DNA of 64,000 nt, taken from the NCBI RefSeq assembly GCF_002250565.1, contig NZ_NMVJ01000008.1, forward strand, positions 186,001 through 250,000. Direction: 5' to 3'. Each line of letters starts with the position of its first letter. Position 1 is the stretch's first letter. Shown here one piece after another: positions 25,568-34,103 of the stretch. Source of the stretch: Parenemella sanctibonifatiensis. Lineage in GTDB: Bacteria > Actinomycetota > Actinomycetes > Propionibacteriales > Propionibacteriaceae. The notes beneath the pieces are model-generated. The model searched no databases and was not told the origin of the DNA. It saw only the letters and a list, made by a program, of their open reading frames with translations. The position numbers and the translations under genes are program-made.

Positions 25568-27856
25568 ATGCAAGAAACTGACCTGACCCATGCCGACTAC
25601 GACTTCGTCGTCTGCGGCGGTGGCCTGGCCGGCTACTGCGCTGCGATTGCCGCCGCCCGGATCGGGGTGAGGGTGGCGCTGGTGCAGGACCGGCCGGTGT
25701 TGGGCGGCAACTCGTCCTCCGAGGTGCGGGTGGTGCCGCGCGGCAGCACCACCTATCACGCCGGTGCCCGCGAGGGCGGCGTGCTGGCCGAGGCGATGGC
25801 CTTGGAGCGCGCCCGCAACCACGAGGAGCTCTTCGAGAACGGCTGGACCAACAGTGTCTGGGACCTCACCCTCTATGACATCGCCCAGCGCACCGAGGGG
25901 CTGACGCTGCACCTCAACACCCAGGTGATGGACGTCGAGCGCGAGGGCGATTCCATCGCGGCGGTGCGGGCCTACACCCCCTCGGAGGAGCGCTGGTCGC
26001 GCATCTCGGGACGGGTGTTCCTGGACGCGACCGGTGACGGGATCGTCGGCGCACGGGCGGGCTGTGAGATCCGCAACGGCACCGAGGCCCAGTCGGAGTT
26101 CGACGAGCCCCATGCGCTGCCCGAGGCCAGCGCCGACACCATGGGCAACTCGCTGCACTTCAAGACCAAGGACGTCGGCCGTCCGGTCGATTTCGACCTG
26201 CCCGAGTGGGCGCACGAGTACACCGACCCGGCCTTCTTCTACGAGGGTGGTCGGCGACCCAATGACGTACGCGGTGGGTTCTGGTGGATCGAACTGGGCA
26301 AGCCGTGGGACACCATCGCCGACGCCGAGAAGCTGCGCCACGAACTGACCCGCCACACGCTGGGGGTGTGGGACTGGATGAAGAACAAGGACCCCGAGCT
26401 CCGCGACCGGACCGCCAACCTGGCGCTGGACTGGATCGGGCAGCTCCCGGGCAAGCGGGAGAGCCGCCGGATCATGGGGCTGCACCTGATGACCGAACAT
26501 GACCTGCTGGCCACCGAACCGCCCGCCGACGAGGTCGCGTACGGCGGCTGGAACATCGACCTGCACACCCCGGGCGGCATGCTGGCCGCGACCAGCGAGC
26601 CCACCGCTGCCGAGGGCTACATCCTGACTGCGCCGGCGGCGACCCGGGCCTATGTGGGCCCGTTCGGGATTCCGCTGCGCAGCCTGATCGCCAAGGACGT
26701 CGACAACTTGGTGATGGCCGGCCGCAACGTGTCGGCGACCCACGTGGCGCTCGGCTCGATCCGGGTCCAGGCCACCACCGCGCTGATGGGGCAGGCCGCG
26801 GGCACCGCCGCGGCCGTGAGCCTGCGCGACGGTGTGCCCCTGCACCAGATCAGCGACACGGCGATCCAGACCGTGCAGCAGCGGCTGCTGCGCGACGGTT
26901 GCTTCCTCACCGGGGTGGTCAACCAGGATCCCGACGACCATGCGCGCGCAGCGCAGTTGACTGCCTCCAGCGAGACCTCCTTCGTCGGGGCCGGCCCGGA
27001 CGACGAGCCACCGGTCGCGCTGCCGGGGGAGAAGACGGCCGGCGCCAAGCAAGAGCTCAGCCAATTGCGGTCCCAGTGGCTGCCCGTGGCGGCCGGGCCG
27101 GACGCACCCGGTGTCGAGTCGATCCAGGTGCTGCTGCGCAACCGCGGTGCTCAGCCCGTCACCGTGCCGGTGGCGGTCAGCCCGGTGACGCACGTCTGGG
27201 ACTACCGCGTCACCGTGCCCGACTCCGCCACCGCCGAGGTCGTCGTCGACCCCGGTGACCATTGGATCGACGTGCCGGTGCCGACGATTCCGGCCGACGC
27301 GCCGCAGAGCTATCTGCGCGTCGACGTGGCTGCTTCACCCGACCTCGACTGGGTCCGCGCAGGCCGGACCGTGCCGTACGCGGTGTCGGCCTTCGAGCAC
27401 ACGCCGGGTCGACTGCGACGGTTCGGTGACGGGGTGACGATGAGCCATCGGGTGAGCCCGCCCCAGCCGGTGCATCCGGCCGACGCGGCCATCCGGGGCG
27501 CCGCGCGGCCGCACCGCGCACCCAACCTGTGGCTCAGTGAACCGACCGACCCGCAGCCGTCGCTGTCGCTGGCCTGGTCCGAGCCGATCACGGTCAGCGA
27601 GCTGCAGCTGTCCTTTCCTGGGCAGCTGTTGCGCGAGTACGACCGGACCCCGCCGCTGTGGCGCGACCCCGGTATCCCCGCCAACTACCGGATCCTGGTC
27701 CGGGCCGGGGGAGAGTGGCGGGAGGCCGAGGCGGTGAGCGACAACGTGCTGCCATGCCGGGTGCACCGATTCGAGGCGACCGAGGTGACGGCGGTGCGGG
27801 TCGAGTTCGACCAGCAGCCCGGCGGTGTCGGCGTACACGAGGTGCGGGTCTACTGA
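25568..27856 (+). CDS. FAD-dependent oxidoreductase (FAD_oxidored family) with C-terminal discoidin-like domain
   Basis: 762 residues. The N-terminal dinucleotide fold is clear: YDFVVCGGGLAGYCAAIAAA and then RPVLGGNSSSEVRV, the family's second FAD motif. Further FAD contacts lie in DATGDGIVGARAG and in MAGRNVSATHVALGSIRVQ near residue 390. From about residue 505 the chain becomes beta-rich, and the last ~160 residues (from NLWLSEPT) look like an F5/8-type sugar-binding module. No signal peptide is visible. It is the last gene of the LacI-regulated sugar operon (38-base gap, RBS AGGAGAG), so the likely role is oxidation of the imported sugar or a derivative (inference). Relatives are common in polysaccharide-use loci but few are characterised. 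Confidence 0.85.
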   Translation: MQETDLTHADYDFVVCGGGLAGYCAAIAAARIGVRVALVQDRPVLGGNSSSEVRVVPRGSTTYHAGAREGGVLAEAMALERARNHEELFENGWTNSVWDLTLYDIAQRTEGLTLHLNTQVMDVEREGDSIAAVRAYTPSEERWSRISGRVFLDATGDGIVGARAGCEIRNGTEAQSEFDEPHALPEASADTMGNSLHFKTKDVGRPVDFDLPEWAHEYTDPAFFYEGGRRPNDVRGGFWWIELGKPWDTIADAEKLRHELTRHTLGVWDWMKNKDPELRDRTANLALDWIGQLPGKRESRRIMGLHLMTEHDLLATEPPADEVAYGGWNIDLHTPGGMLAATSEPTAAEGYILTAPAATRAYVGPFGIPLRSLIAKDVDNLVMAGRNVSATHVALGSIRVQATTALMGQAAGTAAAVSLRDGVPLHQISDTAIQTVQQRLLRDGCFLTGVVNQDPDDHARAAQLTASSETSFVGAGPDDEPPVALPGEKTAGAKQELSQLRSQWLPVAAGPDAPGVESIQVLLRNRGAQPVTVPVAVSPVTHVWDYRVTVPDSATAEVVVDPGDHWIDVPVPTIPADAPQSYLRVDVAASPDLDWVRAGRTVPYAVSAFEHTPGRLRRFGDGVTMSHRVSPPQPVHPADAAIRGAARPHRAPNLWLSEPTDPQPSLSLAWSEPITVSELQLSFPGQLLREYDRTPPLWRDPGIPANYRILVRAGGEWREAEAVSDNVLPCRVHRFEATEVTAVRVEFDQQPGGVGVHEVRVY

Positions 27857-27866
27857 CCCGAGCACC

Positions 27867-28679
27867 TCAGTCCCGGCGCCAGCTGGTCACCTTGACCGCG
27901 ACCTCCACCGGCACCAGATCGTCGCCGGCCTCGGTCAGGTCGCCGTGGTCGTGGAAGGCATTCGGTCCCATCGCGATCAGGTCGGCGACCCGGGCCGGCT
28001 CGGCGGTAACCGTGGCGCGGTGCTCGCGTTCGGCCACCAGGGTGAAGCCGCGCTCGGCCAGGTCCGCCAGGCGGCGGTCCTTGTCGGGGTCGATGCCGAG
28101 CAGGCCGGCGGTCTCGCGCAGCCGAGCCAAGTGCTCCGGCAGCGGCGTCACGACAACCAGCTGACCGCCCGGCTCCAGCACCCGCGTGAACTCGAAGGGA
28201 CTGCGCGGCGCAAAGATGCACACCAGCGTCCGGATCGCTCCGCTGCGCACCGGCAGGCCCTTCCAGGTGTCGGCGACCACCACCCCCAGCTCGGGATGCA
28301 ACCGAGCTGCGGTCCGGCAGGCCGGCACTGACACATCGGCGGCGATGACGGGACGGTGCAAGCGCGCGGCTAGCTTGCCGGCGTACCAGCCGGGGCCGGC
28401 GCCGACATCCAGCAACGGCCCGGGGCCCTCGCCGGCCATGTCGGCGACCAGCTCAAGGATCGGGGTGTACGCCCCGGTCTCCAGCCAGCGCAGTCGCGCC
28501 GCAACCATGTCAGCGGAGTCCGCGTTGCGAGGTTGGCCGGCGTTGAGCAGATTGATGTGGCCCTGCTTGGCGATGTCGAAGCTGTGTCCGTTGACACAGA
28601 CCAGCCGACGCGGTTCAGCGGTGACATCCTCGCTGCACACCGGGCAGCGCAGGTGGGCAGCGATGTCCGCGACACTCAT
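27867..28679 (-). CDS. rlmA: 23S rRNA (guanine-N1)-methyltransferase RlmA-like
   Basis: 270 residues. An N-terminal zinc ribbon (LRCPVCSEDV, RLVCVNGHSFD) is followed by the family's linker KQGHINLL and a class I SAM-dependent domain with LLDVGAGPGWYAGKLA as motif I and FAPRSPFEFTRVLEPGG as motif IV region. This layout is that of RlmA(I)/RlmA(II, TlrB), which methylate G745/G748 of 23S rRNA; the II type gives tylosin resistance in Streptomyces. Sequence alone does not decide between the two. The start overlaps the SURF1 stop (ATGA). Convergent with the FAD oxidoreductase gene. Confidence 0.88.
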   Translation of the reverse strand: MSVADIAAHLRCPVCSEDVTAEPRRLVCVNGHSFDIAKQGHINLLNAGQPRNADSADMVAARLRWLETGAYTPILELVADMAGEGPGPLLDVGAGPGWYAGKLAARLHRPVIAADVSVPACRTAARLHPELGVVVADTWKGLPVRSGAIRTLVCIFAPRSPFEFTRVLEPGGQLVVVTPLPEHLARLRETAGLLGIDPDKDRRLADLAERGFTLVAEREHRATVTAEPARVADLIAMGPNAFHDHGDLTEAGDDLVPVEVAVKVTSWRRD

Positions 28680-29548
28680 CGTGCGGCCTTCTCGGTGTCC
28701 TCAGCGCTCGTCGCGGTGGCCTCGGAGTCCAGGCTGGCTCCGTCATGGTGTCCGCCCCACAGGGCCTCATGGGCGGCGATCTCCTCGGGCCGCGGCGGCG
28801 GTGCGTTGCGCTGGAAGCCGGCAAACCGGCTCTTCTTCGGCAGCCCCTTGCGCTGCCGGATGTCACCACGGATGAAGACCACCAGTCCGGTGACTGCGAT
28901 GCCGGTGAACATGAACCACTGCACCGCGTACCAGAAGTGCGGTCCGTCGGACAGTTCCGGCAACAGCACCGCGGTGAAGTCGGCATGGTCGGCCGGATCG
29001 GATTCGAGGGCGCCGATGTAGCCGTTGATCAACGGCAGCCCTGAGGCGGCTGACAGCCGATCGGAGTTGATCAGGCGTACGCCCCCCTGGCTGGGCTCCA
29101 TTGCCGAGTTGCGGCCCTGCTCGTTGCGGCGGACGTGCCCCACAATGGTCACCTCGCCCTCGGGCGGCGGAGGAACGGCGACCTGGTCGTTGTTGCCAGC
29201 GATGAAGCCGCGATCAATGAGGATCAGGTCACCGTTGGTGGTCTCCATCACCGCGACCACCTCGAAACCGGTGCGGCCGTCATTGCTGCGATAGCGGACC
29301 TGCCATTGCTCGCCGGTGTAGTGGCCGGTCACCGAAACCCGCTGCCACTGGTCCTCCTCGGTGATGGGGCGGGTGAAGACCTCGCGATAGTCGACCACTG
29401 GGGCATCGCGGTGGGCGACCATGATTGCGTTGCGTTCCCGGCGTTCGTCCAACCGGTCCAGCTGCCAGCGACCCAGCAGTACGAAGGCGGTGCCCAGCAC
29501 CACCACGAACACGCCGAGCGCGATCCATCGCTGCCAGACCCGGGACAC
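28676..29548 (-). CDS. SURF1 family cytochrome oxidase assembly protein
   Basis: 290 residues. The GTG start at 29548 is chosen for the strong RBS AGGAGG four bases upstream. One N-terminal helix (WIALGVFVVVLGTAFVLLGRWQ) and one near residue 220 (QWFMFTGIAVTGLVVFI) flank an extracellular beta-rich domain, the SURF1 pattern. Family marks: LGRWQLDRLDER, ILIDRGFI and HFWYAVQWF. It assists heme A insertion into cytochrome aa3 oxidase, matching ctaA/ctaB in the same window. The C-terminal tail is acidic and disordered. Confidence 0.92.
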   Translation of the reverse strand: MSRVWQRWIALGVFVVVLGTAFVLLGRWQLDRLDERRERNAIMVAHRDAPVVDYREVFTRPITEEDQWQRVSVTGHYTGEQWQVRYRSNDGRTGFEVVAVMETTNGDLILIDRGFIAGNNDQVAVPPPPEGEVTIVGHVRRNEQGRNSAMEPSQGGVRLINSDRLSAASGLPLINGYIGALESDPADHADFTAVLLPELSDGPHFWYAVQWFMFTGIAVTGLVVFIRGDIRQRKGLPKKSRFAGFQRNAPPPRPEEIAAHEALWGGHHDGASLDSEATATSAEDTEKAAR

Positions 29549-29631
29549 GGCACCTCCTGCACCATTCGGCTGCGCCCACCGGGGACCTCGGCCGGGCACC
29601 CGTCCAGACTAGTCCAGCAGCGCCAGCTCCC

Positions 29632-29637
29632 TAGACT
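29632..29637 (+). promoter_or_regulatory. -10 box, probable leaderless promoter
   Basis: TAGACT ends 6 bases before the ATG at 29644. There is no Shine-Dalgarno sequence between them. Confidence 0.4.
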
Positions 29638-29643
29638 GGCGAC

Positions 29644-29886
29644 ATGACCAGTCCGCAGAGTCCCACCACCGACGACCGACCGCCCGCCCGCTGCTCCTCG
29701 CGCGGCTGCACGGCCCATCCGGTGTGGGACCTGCAGTGGAACAACCCCCGCATCCACGCGCCGGAGCGACGCAAGCACTGGGTGGCCTGCGAGGACCACA
29801 AGGACACCTTGGGTTCGTTCCTGTCGGCGCGGGGTTTTCTGCGCGACACCGTCCCCTTCGACCCGGCGATCGCTCAGGAGTCCTGA
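29644..29886 (+). CDS. Conserved small actinobacterial protein of unknown function
   Basis: 80 residues, soluble. Two Cys in RCSSRGCTAHPVWDLQWNNP, one Cys/His pair in WVACEDHKDTLGSFLSARGF. The Cys and His arrangement could hold a zinc ion. Proteins with this WDLQWNNPRIH stretch are found beside SURF1 genes in other actinobacteria (from memory, not checked). Probably leaderless (TAGACT box just upstream). It overlaps the convergent DUF3099 gene by 13 bases. Confidence 0.7.
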   Translation: MTSPQSPTTDDRPPARCSSRGCTAHPVWDLQWNNPRIHAPERRKHWVACEDHKDTLGSFLSARGFLRDTVPFDPAIAQES

Positions 29887-30239
29887 GGTCGGGGCTTCGG
29901 CCCGGGGTCGTCGAGTTCACCGGGCACCACCTGGGAGTCGGTCAATGCCGGCGTCCCCGGATCCGTACGCCCCAGCGGCGCGGTCCCTCGTTCACCGCGA
30001 CGGTCAACCGCATTGCCGATCGCCACCCCGATGACCGGCAGCAGCGCCGCACCTGTCAACAGCAGCAAGGCCCACGGCAGCGGCGTGAAGATCATCCCGA
30101 TCACGCACAGCACGCGGACTGCCATCATCGAGTAGTACAGACCTTGGCGACGGCGTCGATCGACGGCATGGCTCACCCGCGCATCGGTGATGATGTGAGG
30201 ATGGCCGGCCACGTCCGACACTGTACGCGCGCCGCTCAC
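29874..30239 (-). CDS. DUF3099 family membrane protein
   Basis: 121 residues with two hydrophobic helices (MMAVRVLCVIGMIF, PWALLLLTGAALLPVIGVAIGNA) behind a basic RRRRQGLYYS segment, the DUF3099 layout. The C-terminal third is hydrophilic and Pro-rich. The GTG start at 30239 has CGGAG upstream. Divergent from fabG with 33 bases between the starts. Function unknown. Confidence 0.75.
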   Translation of the reverse strand: MSGARTVSDVAGHPHIITDARVSHAVDRRRRQGLYYSMMAVRVLCVIGMIFTPLPWALLLLTGAALLPVIGVAIGNAVDRRGERGTAPLGRTDPGTPALTDSQVVPGELDDPGPKPRPQDS

Positions 30240-30258
30240 CGGCTCCGGGCCGGCGCGA

Positions 30259-30264
30259 TAGGGT
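30259..30264 (+). promoter_or_regulatory. -10 box of fabG, probable leaderless promoter
   Basis: TAGGGT, 8 bases before the fabG ATG at 30273, no Shine-Dalgarno in between. The whole divergent gap to the DUF3099 gene is only 33 bases. Confidence 0.4.
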
Positions 30265-30272
30265 CACCAGTC

Positions 30273-31004
30273 ATGGAGTCAGCTGAATCCCACGACACCA
30301 CCGGCCGGGTTGCGCTGGTCAGCGGAGCGAGCCGCGGCATCGGCGTGCGGACCGCTGAACGGCTGATGGCAGCCGGTTATCGGGTGGCCACCACCTCCCG
30401 CAGCGGATCCGGGCCGGACGGTGCCCTGAACGTGGCCTGCGACATCGCTGATGCCGGCCAGGTGGATGCGGCGTACAGGCAGATCGAGGCCGAACTCGGC
30501 CCGGTCGAGGTGCTGGTCGCCAACGCCGGCATCAACCGTGACGGTCTGGTGCTGCGGATGTCCAGTGATCAGTTCGACGAGGTGGTCGGCACCAACCTGG
30601 GTGGCACCTTCAACCTGGTGCAGCGCGCCAGCCGCGCGATGGTGCGTGCCAAGTATGGCCGGATCGTGCTGATCTCCTCGGTGGTGGCGATGCTCGGGTC
30701 GGCCGGGCAGGTCAACTACGCCGCTTCCAAGGCCGGCCTGATCGGCATGGCACGCTCCCTCACCCGCGAGCTCGGCAGCCGCGGCATCACCAGCAACGTG
30801 GTGGCGCCCGGATTCATCGACACCGACATGACCGCGGCCCTGCCCGAGGACATCGCGGCGGGCTACCTGAAGCAGATCCCGGCCGGCAAGTTCGGTGACG
30901 TGGACGACGTCGCCCGCACGGTGGAGTTCCTGGTCGGCGAGAACGCCGGCTACATCAGCGGAGCCCTGATCCCGGTCGACGGCGGCCTGGGCATGGGCCA
31001 CTGA
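30273..31004 (+). CDS. fabG: 3-oxoacyl-ACP reductase FabG
   Basis: NADPH-dependent SDR that reduces 3-ketoacyl-ACP in fatty acid elongation. 243 residues. Cofactor motif VSGASRGIG near residue 16, NAGIN after beta-4, catalytic Ser in LISSVVAML and YAASK (Tyr and Lys), and the C-terminal SGALIPVDGGLGMGH. Followed 52 bases later by fabI, the same pair as fabG1–inhA in mycobacteria, which supports a fatty-acid role rather than a generic SDR. Confidence 0.93.
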   Translation: MESAESHDTTGRVALVSGASRGIGVRTAERLMAAGYRVATTSRSGSGPDGALNVACDIADAGQVDAAYRQIEAELGPVEVLVANAGINRDGLVLRMSSDQFDEVVGTNLGGTFNLVQRASRAMVRAKYGRIVLISSVVAMLGSAGQVNYAASKAGLIGMARSLTRELGSRGITSNVVAPGFIDTDMTAALPEDIAAGYLKQIPAGKFGDVDDVARTVEFLVGENAGYISGALIPVDGGLGMGH

Positions 31005-31056
31005 CCATCACCCCCAACACCCCACACAGGAGCGCGTCAGCGCGGGAAGGACAGAC

Positions 31057-31833
31057 ATGAGCGGACTGGTGGAGGGCAAGACGTTCCTCGTCACAGGTGT
31101 CACGGCGCCCAATTCGATTGCCTTCTCGATCGCCCGGATCATCCAGGAGCAGGGCGGCACGGTCGTCGTCTCCAACGTCGGGCGGGCGCTGGGCCTCACC
31201 AAGCGGATTGTGCGGCGGCTGCCCACCGAACCGCCGGTGATTGAGCTCGACGTCACCGATGCCGACCAGCTCGCCGGTCTGTCGGATGCGCTGCGCGCAG
31301 CCGGGGTCGACCGGCTCGACGGTGTGGTGCACTCGATCGCGTACGCCAATCCTGAAACCGCTCTGGGTGGGGCGTACATGTCGACCGAATGGTCCGATGT
31401 GTCGACCGCCCTGCACATCTCCGCCTACAGCTACGTCTCCTTGGTGCGCGCCTGCCAGCCGCTGTTCGGGGAGAGCGCCAGTGTGGTCGGTCTGACCTTC
31501 GATGCGACCGTGTCGTGGCCCACTTATGACTGGATGGGCGTGTCGAAGGCGGCGCTGGAATCCGCCTCGCGCTACCTGGCTCGTTATCTGGGCGCTGAGG
31601 GCGTGCGCTCCAACCTGGTGGCTGCCGGGCCGCTGGACACCATCGCCAAGACCGCCATTCCCGGAGCCGACCAGTTCAACCAGGTCTGGACCGAACGAGC
31701 CCCGCTGGGCTGGGACGCCAAGGACGCAGAGCCCGCTGCCAAGGCAGCGGTGGCCCTGCTGAGTGACTGGTTCCCTGCCACCACCGGCGAAATGATCCAC
31801 GTTGACGGGGGCATTCACTCCACCGGAGCCTGA
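31057..31833 (+). CDS. fabI: Enoyl-ACP reductase FabI (InhA-like)
   Basis: NADH-dependent reductase for the last step of the elongation cycle. 258 residues. N-terminal LVTGVTAPNSIAFSIAR is the FabI/InhA cofactor loop in place of the usual SDR TGxxxGxG. The active-site pair is in YDWMGVSKAALE (Tyr-x6-Lys), and DTIAKTAIPG corresponds to the substrate-binding loop. The RBS GGAAGG precedes the ATG. Probably cotranscribed with fabG. Confidence 0.94.
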   Translation: MSGLVEGKTFLVTGVTAPNSIAFSIARIIQEQGGTVVVSNVGRALGLTKRIVRRLPTEPPVIELDVTDADQLAGLSDALRAAGVDRLDGVVHSIAYANPETALGGAYMSTEWSDVSTALHISAYSYVSLVRACQPLFGESASVVGLTFDATVSWPTYDWMGVSKAALESASRYLARYLGAEGVRSNLVAAGPLDTIAKTAIPGADQFNQVWTERAPLGWDAKDAEPAAKAAVALLSDWFPATTGEMIHVDGGIHSTGA

Positions 31834-31949
31834 GCCAGCAGCAATTGTCGGTGCGGTGTGGCTCAATGAGGCACACTGTCGGGACCACATCGGGAATCGA
31901 CCAACGGGAATCGGCAAACGCGGGTGCTCGAGCAACCAAGGAGGTTGTC

Positions 31950-31988
31950 ATGACCGAAGACGGTACGACCGAAGACGGCACGACCGAA
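31950..31988 (+). repeat. 15-bp tandem repeat at the start of the acidic protein gene
   Basis: Units ACGACCGAAGACGGY at 31950–31964 (here starting ATG) and 31965–31979, with a partial third unit to 31988. It encodes (M/T)TEDG repeats and is in frame. Confidence 0.85.
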
Positions 31989-32222
31989 GAGATCCCCACC
32001 AACCCGCTCTATCGCGGGGAGCGGGACGAGGACCCCGCTTTCGACGATCTGGGCGAGTTCGGGGAGTCGGACCGGCTGAGCCACCAGGCGGCCGGCGAGC
32101 AGTACGGCAGCACCGGCTCCTTGGAGAACCAGGCCGGTGGCTACCGGCAGCGTGACGCCGACGCCGATGCTGGCGTACCGGTCGGGGAGAACGAGTTCCT
32201 CAAGGACCGTCGGGAGCACTGA
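31950..32222 (+). CDS. Small acidic protein of unknown function
   Basis: 90 residues, rich in Asp, Glu and Gly, no hydrophobic segment, probably disordered. The first 14 residues are a repeat, MTEDGTTEDGTTEE, encoded by 15-bp tandem units that begin at the start codon. The centre (YRGERDEDPAFDDLGEFGESDRLSHQAAGEQYG) looks conserved in style with other actinobacterial small proteins, but I cannot name it. Strong RBS AAGGAGG at 31938–31944. Its 3' end overlaps the convergent gene by 23 bases. Confidence 0.6.
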   Translation: MTEDGTTEDGTTEEIPTNPLYRGERDEDPAFDDLGEFGESDRLSHQAAGEQYGSTGSLENQAGGYRQRDADADAGVPVGENEFLKDRREH

Positions 32223-32955
32223 CCACCGGGGTGCTGGCGGCTGCGGCCACCGCGGCCCGTGCTGCGTCGCGCAGCCGACGCAGCACCTGATCGCGCTGCG
32301 CCGAGCCGTGCGAGCTGTACGCCGGGTCGGCCGCCAAACCGGCCTCGGCCAGCCACCACCACCGCCACGCCCGATCCAGCGCCCGTTGAGCCGGCGCGCT
32401 GGTCACCGGGAAGTGTGGCGCTTCGCTCGGTTGCGGCCGATCGGCCGCCGTGCCGTGGCGTTCGCCCAGGGCATCTCCCGATTCGAGCAGAAGTCGCTGC
32501 AGGGCTTGTTCGGCCTCCCGCGGCCCCTCGGGTGGGCTCGGGAGCTGGGCGGGCAGCACCACCCACTGCAGCGCCGGACCGACGGGATGCGGCAGCAACG
32601 CCAGGTCGTTGCCCAGCACTGCCGCCCCGGCAGCCAGCGCCTGCTGGGTGAGGGAAGCTGGTCCGCGCAGCCCGCCCAACTGGCCGGGCTGAGGTAGCGC
32701 CAGCTGCCACGGGCTGCGGTGCGACCCGTGGATCTGGTGGGCCAGCAGGGCGGGCAGGACCACGCGCAGTTCCTCACCTTCGCCGCTGCCCACCAGGCCG
32801 TCCGGGTCATGCACGTGGTGGGCGACCTCGGGGCCCACGATGAGGTGCGCGACCCCTTCGATGCTGCCGCGGTGGGCGGTGAGCGCCAGCAGACCGCGGC
32901 AGAGCCGAATGGCGGCGGCAACGGCCACCTCATCGGGCATGGCGGACACGGACAT
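32200..32955 (-). CDS. Conserved actinobacterial protein of unknown function
   Basis: 251 residues, Ala/Leu-rich, soluble, without a motif I can assign. Start at 32955 (MSVSAMPDEV) with GAGGAGGTG upstream. The N-terminal half has an ordered look (IVGPEVAHHVHDPDGLVGSG, LRVVLPALL), and the C-terminal half is helical (RALDRAWRWWWLAEAGLAADPAY). The position between the fabG-fabI pair and a downstream NfeD-like membrane protein resembles that of Rv1486c in M. tuberculosis; this is a gene-order argument only. Divergent from an ABC ATPase gene. Confidence 0.6.
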   Translation of the reverse strand: MSVSAMPDEVAVAAAIRLCRGLLALTAHRGSIEGVAHLIVGPEVAHHVHDPDGLVGSGEGEELRVVLPALLAHQIHGSHRSPWQLALPQPGQLGGLRGPASLTQQALAAGAAVLGNDLALLPHPVGPALQWVVLPAQLPSPPEGPREAEQALQRLLLESGDALGERHGTAADRPQPSEAPHFPVTSAPAQRALDRAWRWWWLAEAGLAADPAYSSHGSAQRDQVLRRLRDAARAAVAAAASTPVVSAPDGP

Positions 32956-33018
32956 GGAGCACCTCCTCAGTCGCTGGGACCCTACCCGGCAATGCCGAAA
33001 TCCTGCGGCGGCGGCTGG

Positions 33019-33024
33019 TAGGTT
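33019..33024 (+). promoter_or_regulatory. -10 box, probable leaderless promoter of the ABC ATPase gene
   Basis: TAGGTT ends 7 bases before the ATG at 33032; no Shine-Dalgarno sequence is visible. Confidence 0.4.
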
Positions 33025-33031
33025 GCTCGCC

Positions 33032-33817
33032 ATGAGCGCAGTGGCCGAACTTGTCGGGGTGGGCGTCGTCAGGGGCGGCAAACACCTTCTTCGCGACGTG
33101 AACTGGCGTATCGATGAGGATCAGCGGTGGGTCATCATCGGCCCCAACGGGGCGGGCAAGACCACCCTGCTGCAGATCCTTGCCGCTCAGCTCTATCCCA
33201 CCGAGGGCATGGTCGACCTGCTCGGCGAGATCGTCGGCGCGGTCGATGTCTTCGAACTGCGGCCCCGGATCGGTGTCACCTCCGCCGCCTTGGCCGAACG
33301 GCTGCCCCGCAGCGAGATCGTCAGCGACGTCGTGGTGTCGGCGGCGTACGCCGTCAGTGGCCGGTGGCGCGAACACTACGACGCGCTGGACCACGACCGA
33401 GCCCAGGCGCTGCTGGACCAGCTCAACGTCGGCCACCTCGCACAGCGCACGTTCGGCACCCTCAGCGAGGGTGAGCGCAAGCGCGTACAGCTGGCCCGCG
33501 CGATGATGTCGGATCCGGAGATGCTGCTGCTGGACGAGCCCGCAGCCGGCCTGGACCTGGCCGGCCGAGAGGGCCTGCTCGCGACGCTGACCGAACTGGT
33601 CCAAGATCCCGATTCACCTGCCGTCGTGATGGTGAGCCATCACATGGAGGACATTCCGCCCGGCATCACGCACGCGATGTTGTTGCGCCAGGGCGAGGTG
33701 GTTGCCGCTGGTCCGATCCAGGAGACGGTGACTTCCGCCTCGCTGTCGGACACCTTCGGGCTGGAGTTGCGGCTGGCGCGGACCGCCGGGGGCCGCTTCA
33801 CTGCGATGGCCCGCTGA
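33032..33817 (+). CDS. ABC transporter ATP-binding protein (ModF/YlmA-like, no permease)
   Basis: 261 residues. Walker A GPNGAGKTTL, signature LSEGERKR (SEGE instead of SGGQ), Walker B MLLLDEPAAGLD and H-loop MVSHHMEDIP. These variants and the lack of a neighbouring permease fit the stand-alone subgroup often annotated as iron or molybdate-like ATPases. Followed 4 bases later by a small membrane protein gene. A transport role is not shown; it may act on a non-transport target. Start at 33032 supported by the -10 box just upstream. Confidence 0.83.
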   Translation: MSAVAELVGVGVVRGGKHLLRDVNWRIDEDQRWVIIGPNGAGKTTLLQILAAQLYPTEGMVDLLGEIVGAVDVFELRPRIGVTSAALAERLPRSEIVSDVVVSAAYAVSGRWREHYDALDHDRAQALLDQLNVGHLAQRTFGTLSEGERKRVQLARAMMSDPEMLLLDEPAAGLDLAGREGLLATLTELVQDPDSPAVVMVSHHMEDIPPGITHAMLLRQGEVVAAGPIQETVTSASLSDTFGLELRLARTAGGRFTAMAR

Positions 33818-33821
33818 GGTC

Positions 33822-34103
33822 ATGTCGGTCAACTTGGCGGACCTGCTCGGCGACCATCCCTGGTCGCTGTGGGTCGTGTTGGTGGTGTTCAGCCTCGGCC
33901 TGATGGCGATCCCCGGAGCGGTACGCCGTTGGTGGCTGGTGGCTGGATTCGCTGCCGGCGGCGTGGTGGCGGCGTTCCTGCCCACCTGGGGGCCGGTGCA
34001 GCTAGCTGTTGCTGTCCTGGTCGGCCTCGGCTGCTGGCTGGTGCTCCGCCGTCGGCTGGTCAGGAAGCGCGCCCGTGCGGGCGTAGTGCGAAGCCAGGAA
34101 TGA
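33822..34103 (+). CDS. Small membrane protein (NfeD-like position)
   Basis: 93 residues with two or three helices (LWVVLVVFSLGLMAIPGAV, WWLVAGFAAGGVVAAFL, LAVAVLVGLGCWLVL) and a basic C-terminus. The layout and its place after an ABC ATPase match the membrane half of NfeD proteins, without their OB-fold domain. It could equally be an unrelated small membrane protein. Its last 102 bases overlap the convergent symporter gene on the other strand. Confidence 0.55.
   Translation: MSVNLADLLGDHPWSLWVVLVVFSLGLMAIPGAVRRWWLVAGFAAGGVVAAFLPTWGPVQLAVAVLVGLGCWLVLRRRLVRKRARAGVVRSQE

Noticed and set aside
31831-31865. TGAGCC...GGCTCA after fabI as a terminator
   Set aside because: 6-bp stem with a loop of more than 20 bases and no T-run; too weak.
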